A stretch of 64,000 bases of DNA from Botrytis cinerea B05.10 (lineage: Eukaryota; Ascomycota; Leotiomycetes; Helotiales; Sclerotiniaceae), in NCBI RefSeq assembly GCF_000143535.2, contig NC_037311.1, positions 1,612,001 to 1,676,000 of the forward strand. The letters are read 5' to 3'. A program made the position numbers and the translations under genes. Positions 57,765 to 64,000 of this stretch are shown one piece after another. Under the pieces are notes generated by a model. That model had not been told where the DNA came from. It ran no database searches and was given only the letters and a program-made list of their open reading frames with translations. Each line of letters begins with the position of its first letter. Position 1 is the stretch's first letter.

Positions 57765-59640
57765 CTAAGCATATCCAACCGGACTTACACATCCAAAACT
57801 GGTTGCATGACCCAATGCGAAATTGGCAATGATACTTTTAATACTGGTATACATGCCCAAAACGGCAGTAGCAGCGCTTGCCAAAAAGAACAAGAAACAG
57901 AAGACCTTCAACCACCATCTTGGAACAAGACCTCTCTTCCATCTGCTCATATCTTTCCAGGTATCGATTCTGTTCACAACTCCGGTAGCGGGGTCAAATG
58001 TTTCATCTGGATGCATGGCATCTTCTTTAATGGTCATGCCAAAGTAGAGAAGTGTGGGGAAAGTATATGTGAATTGCATGATACAGACCGCAGCAACGAG
58101 GGAAGAGATGTTAGTGAATTGAGGAACTGCAGATCCGAGGACAAATGCAAATGCCCAGTACAAAGGTACGATGGCAATCCAAATGAGTTTTCCTTTCTTG
58201 GTGGTGAGTTCTGGGCCACCGAAGAGATCTTCAACAATGTTTTGGTAGATGACCTTAATACCGATGTTACCGTATAGGACCGCAGCAATGAGGCCGGAAA
58301 CCAAGTTAATCGCATTGGTGACGGTCTGCCACGAGTAGGGAGAGAGCCCTTGATTGGCTGGGTTGTAGGTGAATTGACCTTGCTGCGAGTAAACGACAAG
58401 ACCGAAAATGAGATAGCAAACGAAGATGAATATTTCAGCTAGGAATTGCGCCTTGATAAAATCGAGTGGTCGTTTCATTTCGGCCATGAATTCACAGTAC
58501 AACATTGCGCCACCGTAAGCATAGACGATTTGCATAGCAGAGCTCAATTGCGAATCGAAAGTCGAGCCGGAAGGAATCCAAACAGTATGGGTGATAGGAG
58601 CTTTCTCGATACCAAAAGATGATAAAACGGCGGCATAATTAGGTGGGCTGTGTGCTGCAACGCCCATGGTCATGAAAATGACGAGAATGTTCAACCAGAT
58701 AGCGAAATTGGCAAGATATCCAAAATTCTGTAGAGAGCGGATTTGACCCAGGATCATACCAGCGAGTGCCCAGACCAAGATGCAGATGGAAAAGCAGAGC
58801 TTGTATTTAGACATTTCCGACAGTGCTTGGCCGTTAGAGATGACAATAACACCAACATTGAATAGGAGTTGGATACTTTGCAGGAGATTGATACCATGGC
58901 GAGAATAACTTCCAAAACTGTTAAGGTTAGCTGTGTGCCATTAGAGTTTGTTATCGGTGTCGTATCCTTACATTCTGAATCCTAAGTCGCCAAATGTCCT
59001 CATTGGATACCTGTCACTGTCGAGTTTCAAAAACATGCGCCAAATTTGCCATCCAGCGAAGAAAGCCATGATACCCATGAAGAAATACATCATTACACCT
59101 CCAACATATCCGAATTGTGAAACAGCGTATGGTGCGTTTGATGGCCCCAAAATATCGGTGGTGATGAGGTATACACTGTTTGGCTGTCAGATACATTATA
59201 GCTTCATGCAGGAATACAACTTACACAGCTCCCCACGTAGCGTTTCTTGCTGCTCGGGATGCGGTTTCCCATTCACCAGCTCCGACGTGCGAAGGATGAG
59301 GACCTTTGGTAATAGAACTAGGCTTTGATTCGTTGACTGGCTGAGGTTCGGTCTTCTCATTCTCAATTTCCGGAACAGCATGTTTCTCATTGCCGATTTC
59401 CTTTCCGGCAACTTGGTCTACTCCGGCAAGATACTCCTGGTACATTCTTTCCCGTTCCTCTGGACCAAGTCCATTTTTCTCCTGTTCCCGCTGAATCTTT
59501 GCATAGTACAAATATTCCTCAAAGGAGACATTTGGATCATGCAAGTTGTGACGAACAGCTGTTGGTACGTTCACCTCGCCTACTCCGTCAATGCGAGGGT
59601 CGCCGCCATCAAGGGCAAGATTTCCTAAGTTGTTGGCCAT
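57765..59640 (-). CDS. AAAP-family amino acid permease (fungal neutral amino acid / Mtr type)
   Basis: Three exons on the minus strand (59640-59225, 59175-58972, 58917-57765) give 590 residues. It belongs to the amino acid/auxin permease family, H+-coupled importers of neutral amino acids in the plasma membrane. The first 130 residues are cytosolic and charged (EEYLYYAKIQREQEKNGLG, GAGEWETASRAARNATWGA). About eleven spans follow, from VVYLITTDILGPSNAPYAV and VGGVMMYFFMGIMAFFAGW to VFCFLFFLASAATAVLGMY. Markers of the fungal Mtr group include YAYGGAMLYCEFMAEMKRP and IGIKVIYQNIVEDLFGGPEL. Both introns use GTAAGT/GTAAGG donors and restore the frame exactly (GAV-VYLITT and GFR-IFGSYS). Substrate range cannot be read from sequence. 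Confidence 0.9.
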
Positions 59641-62600
59641 GACTGAAATCTGTAGGAGACTGACTAAAGGTACCACATCGAAACATCTTGGGAATCAAGG
59701 AGATATATGAAGGATTGTCAATTTCCTCTGGTGGATTCCTCCCATGCTTTCAGCATGGATATCCGTGTAACCCGAGGTCCTCAATGTGGAAGTCGTTAAA
59801 GAGTAGTGGAGACGCGCGTGGATGCCCCACCAAAAACCTTAAGCATTGGAGCAGAGGAAGCAGCATCACTGGGTGAAATCAAGATCAACAGCCCACAATG
59901 CTGAATCTCTTACCCAATATAACCGTTAACCCTCCACATCGATCCTATCAGATATGGTTTGAGTGAAATTGTGCTAACGACATATCAAAACTGGGGAACC
60001 TCGATGAAAGAGGAAGGTGGTCGAGATCAAACGCATCATCTGGAAATTGCAATACGAATAACGCAATCCTCATTCGCAACTTCTTGCTTATTGTGTGTAG
60101 GGTCGTCAACACAAGCTTTGGGGCGTCTACGGAAAGACGGGAATGGTCTTCAAGCATTTGCCAAGATAGTCGTCACTTGACGATTCCAGCAACCTGGAAA
60201 TTATTTTGATTCGATTCCTTCTCATACGAGCCAATCTTGAGTAATCATCAAGGATCGGAGCTGCCCACGTTGAGGGGGAAGTCCGTGCCATGTTTCCACT
60301 TCCAGCGCAAGCCCGAAATTGAGTCGGGTAAGAAAACTTTTACTTCGGAGCGAGCCGAGGTTCGAAAGTAGTAAACGATCATATAATGAAAAAGAAATCA
60401 TACTGTAGAATGCGTTGCCTGATGTTATTGAAAACGGAAAGACTCCAACATGATTTTGTACTTACTGTGAAATTTTGCATAAATTCGATCTCTGGGCAAC
60501 TCTCACAGTGGTATCTCTGGGTACGCCTGAAGATACCTTAACCCCTGGAAGCGGTTCATTCAGGTGACTACAATAACTCTCAATCGCGACGAAAACCCGA
60601 GCACCTTCTTCAACCAGAGTAGTGTGTTCTGTCCCGCCCTGACTAGATAGATAAGAGTGGATTGACTGAAGAAACCCTAGAAATCGATTGACCGTTTCCA
60701 CATACCGAGCGAGCGAGCCACGGTTTGCGGGTTGGGGCCCACAGACTAAAGTCTCTTATACGCAGTGGAGTCCTGGTCAACTAGCGTTAGACCGAGACAG
60801 GCATCGATTCGCTATCAACAGTATCGAGCCAACGCCTTTCCAGTCACCGGAAGGGCGGCGTGCTTGTTACACATTTGCGGATTAAAGGATGAGAATGGAT
60901 GCTGATCTAGTCGATATAGTCCTGTAAGAGACTGGAAGTGTTTGAGGGATTTAACCCAATGCAAAATTCAGTTGTAGCGTGTGACAATTCGACACGGGAA
61001 GTCATATTTCTGCAACAAAAGACAGAAACAACACTGATGGTTGTTGACATGAATTTTGGAATTCATGAGACGTTGTCGCAAAATTGTAACAAATTTCACT
61101 ACTAGTCACGTGTGTGGCTAGTGGCGATGTCTAAATATCCCGCTTACATAAAGCATGCAGATAGTTTGGAGGCTGGAAAGGACGCACCGGTAAGCACCCC
61201 CCCCTCCCATCCAACCCTTCCAATGACCGAGGGATTGACTGATGTTAGGTAATGCAAAACAATTTGATCAATCATAATCATTCTATTTATCATTATCATA
61301 CACTCCGTTTATTGTAATCATATGATTTTAGCTTCAATGAAATTCTCAATGCTTGCAAACCATGCCCTGAGATCTTTGCACTTTCTACCTATAGTCCTTT
61401 GCATCACATTACTAAAAGCCTGTTCCAAGCATAATCCTAGGTGGAAAAGCAGCTTGAACCAGTTCAAAAACAAACTTCTCTAAGAATCTGTTGAGACGGT
61501 TTTTGGCAGCACTTGAACGCACTCCAGTCAAGTGCGCAATGGGCCAGTTCTATGCGAAGCTCCTCCCGAAGAATCACCAAGCATGTTCTCTGCATGAAAA
61601 ATGAGATGCTATCAACATTTAAATTATCTCCTCACTTCAACATCTTTGTTTAGAAGAACGTGGAAGTAATAAACATCGCGTTGAACTGTCAGATGTCAAG
61701 ATTGAGATTGTCTCGTCAAAGCATGTCCCAATATGATAGTAACCCAAAGACCGGACACTCGGCTCTCTCTTGCGCTTCAAATCATGACGAGAGCTAATCC
61801 GAGAACCGATTCGCTTTTACGTCTGAATGGTGATACCCGTTAACACAATGGGGGTATCAAAGGACAAACATGCCACTAAGACGTATCATGCGGGGTATGG
61901 TTACCTTATAACATGAGATGTGTTCAAAGCAGTCGAACAATAGCCACCAGAAGCAGATCCGTTTTATGAGCTCACTCACTGACCAAGCGTCTATCTTCCT
62001 GATTGCTTGATGTATGGTCATTCAATCATTGTTTCATTATTTCAACCTCCGCGTTACTTGTTTCAAGAAGGACAAGTAGCTCATTGTCCATGCTGAGATG
62101 TACTTTTACACGTATCACCATTCATGTTGGGTTGAGTACTGCCTATGGTCAGTTTATTCCGTTCCCGCCCAATGTTTGAGTTTGAAAACCTACGTGTTAC
62201 ACTATATACCACAAACACAACGGTGGAAAGAAACAAATTTTTCCAATATTTGTCGCCAAGCTAGGGGTAGTCAACTGGTAGAATAGGTGCTTTTCTAGTC
62301 TGAAATGGTTTACAACAAGTTGCACGTGAAATCCTGAAAAATTCTGACTGATAATATTTTCTTTGTCGTGAAAGTTTAGACATAGTTTGAAGAACACAGC
62401 AGATTTATTGCATTTGCGGATGTATTCCTGGTGGTATAGTGGGAGATCTGTCGCCTAGGAGCAGAAGATATGAACACAGCCGTAATTTCCAGGCACACTA
62501 CAACCCATTAGGATATTGACACACTCAATTAAACATTTAAGTAATTATTGGCTGCAATTCCGGGAAGAGTGAGATACCCGAATGGCGATATCTGGTATAA

Positions 62601-62928
62601 TCAACAACTCGGGTTTTGCAGGTGTTGCCTGGTAAGAATTATATTTGACATGGATGTAATCCCGCCCTCTTTCTTTAACAAAGAGATATTGGTTAGTTGA
62701 CGAGTGATTTGGGTTCTATTGTTTTCTTAAATTTTGCCAGGAGTAGTTGCTTTTCCACAAAGAAAACGCAGCATATATCAATTTCCAGGTCCAAGTCGAG
62801 CAATGCAAGCGCAATTCCCGCTACCTCCGGTCACTTCACCTCCTTATCCTCGTTACCCTTCTTAGCATTAACTCTCTTGCCTATAATTTCCCCTTCAATT
62901 CAAAAAGATTCTTCCCCAAGAGATATCA
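59641..62928. other. 3.3-kb intergenic stretch, no gene supported
   Basis: Open frames up to about 80 codons, none with motifs or TATA/start support. The 79-codon minus frame at 60462-60701 is the best of them but has no recognisable family. No repeats or RNA genes seen. Confidence 0.4.
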
Positions 62929-64000
62929 ACATGGCAGGAGAAAACCCGAAAGTTGCTGCTTGGCTCCCTCGAGCGGCTTTGAAATACTGAGAATGTGACC
63001 CAGGTGGTGTCAAACAGTTCTAAAGTCAAATTCTACTCTAGATGGTTTCCAAATCTTATGCTGATGAAGGCTTTAATACCCCAAAAAATTCATTATCACG
63101 GCATCAATCGCTTGAAAGAGCAAGTTCTCACTAATAAGCTCGGCAGGTCAATTTAAACTGGACCTGGTGATAGTGATAGAGATGGCACAAATGATCAAGG
63201 TGATAAAAAGGCTAATATATTGATCAACCAGGATACTCCTAATATTCAATGATGGGCCTGAGCAGAATGATAAGCTGGATAGCCCAAAAGCAAAAGCAAT
63301 ATAGGTAAATCAAAAAAAGGAAGAGGCAAAGGAGAGGAAGAATGTAGGAAAGAGGATAGTGGAGTTGACGGAGATAATGCTTTTGAAGATGTGGCCAAAG
63401 ATGAGCCAGAAAAAGAGGCACAGGAGAGCCATGGTAAAAGTAATGGAGAAGAGAGAGCAGGTAGCAAAGAGGAGGGAGATATGGAAGGAAGTGGTGCTTA
63501 GGAGAGAGGTTCAGCATGTAACAACGATGTGGGAGAATGATAAAGAAACCCAACAAACAGGTACACGACAAGAGATTGATCAAGAGGAGAACGACAATGA
63601 GTCAAGAAGAAGGTAATAAAGGAAAGAATCACGAAAACCGATCAAGAAAAAAGACGGAGACAAGGAGGGAGTTCGTGAAGAAGATAACGGCAAAGGGGGT
63701 GAAGATGACGAAACAGGGGTTAGTAGTGCTCAGGAAGGAAACTCGGACAAGCAGAATGAAGAGCAAGAAGATCTAATGGGTACAAGCGAGCAAAGAGAAG
63801 ATCTAGGGGGAGATTACTCGAAGGGGAGCAACTCAAAAAGAGACAACCCAAAAGGACACAAGTCAAAGGTAAACGATCCAGAGGGAGGATATCCAAGAAT
63901 TATGCAATCCCGAGGGAGACGTTTCGGATGAAAACAATCAAACTGAGAACAGTAATGCGGCAAATTATTCAGGAGAAAACGAAAGAGGTCAAAACGATCA
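62929..64000 (+). pseudogene. decayed low-complexity, highly charged ORF at the window edge
   Basis: From MAGENPKVAAWLPRAALKY (62929) onward the DNA is coding-like but broken. Segments rich in Asp, Glu, Lys, Gly, Asn and Ser run in changing frames with stops: GPGDSDRDGTNDQGDKKAN (about 63160), IGKSKKGRGKGEEEC and VDGDNAFEDVAKDEPEKEAQE (63.3-63.42 kb), QTGTRQEIDQEENDNESRR (63.56-63.61 kb), SAQEGNSDKQNEEQEDLMG (about 63.73 kb) and NPEGDVSDENNQTENSN (63.92-63.97 kb). It continues past the window. Such composition suits a disordered protein, decayed by indels; alternatively it is purine-rich repeat DNA without a gene. Confidence 0.3.

Noticed and set aside
57588..58277. 229-codon plus-strand frame
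   Set aside because: Antisense shadow of the amino acid permease exon 3.
60351..60375. tRNA B-box-like GGTTCGAAA
   Set aside because: No matching A box or cloverleaf around it; no tRNA gene found anywhere in the window.
60462..60701. 79-codon frame starting METVNRFLGFLQ, minus strand
   Set aside because: Composition is protein-like but no motif, promoter or spliced neighbour was found; too weak to annotate.
1..64000. CRISPR arrays, bacterial operons, phage modules
   Set aside because: The DNA is fungal nuclear; the tandem repeats are micro/minisatellites without unique spacers.

Overview
The window is nuclear DNA of a filamentous ascomycete. Genes are monocistronic, lie on both strands, carry short (about 45-150 bp) GT-AG introns and TATA boxes, and encode fungus-type families: an Alr/Mnr2-type CorA Mg transporter, fungal O-fucosyltransferase-like, DUF1349, DUF4267, But2-like secreted proteins, BTB proteins and an Mtr-type amino acid permease. 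The AT-leaning base composition, long repeat-rich intergenic DNA and the protein flavour suggest a leotiomycete, perhaps Sclerotiniaceae (Botrytis/Sclerotinia-like). That placement is inference; no marker gene is present.

Layout. 1-21 kb is gene-poor: a MITE-like inverted-repeat element (about 1.44-1.74 kb), a C2H2 zinc-finger gene (6.5-7.4 kb), a four-exon secreted DUF5695-type putative glycoside hydrolase (9.7-12.6 kb), then gene relics (a DUF4267 pseudogene at 15.3-15.7 kb and a decayed membrane-protein gene around 16.8-17.7 kb). 21-36 kb is a conserved core: CorA-type Mg transporter with a clean upstream ORF, a protein with a strong SUMO-interacting motif, a 673-residue ascomycete protein of unknown role, and an O-fucosyltransferase-like type II membrane protein. 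These are separated by intergenic DNA rich in micro- and minisatellites. 36-40 kb is AT-rich DNA with two adjacent perfect hairpins and a broken short-chain dehydrogenase.

40-47.3 kb holds the most unusual set: four tiny Cys-rich proteins that all begin Met-Cys (118, 61, 90 and 75 residues), two of which end in perfect CaaX prenylation boxes (CVIM, CVIL). They sit around a DUF1349 gene and a stand-alone adenylation domain that appears cut from an NRPS-like adenylate-forming reductase. 47.7-53.2 kb has three BTB/POZ genes, one intact and two broken, around a secreted But2-like gene. A second secreted But2-like candidate follows at 54.1-54.7 kb.

56-59.7 kb pairs a pyroglutamyl peptidase (C15) with a convergent AAAP-family amino acid permease, a plausible peptide-salvage pair. 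A perfect TTGCGG-N6-CCGCAA palindrome lies upstream of the peptidase. 59.7-62.9 kb shows nothing I can support, and the right edge is a decayed ORF of highly charged low-complexity sequence. Exon borders were set by hand from reading frame and GT-AG signals.
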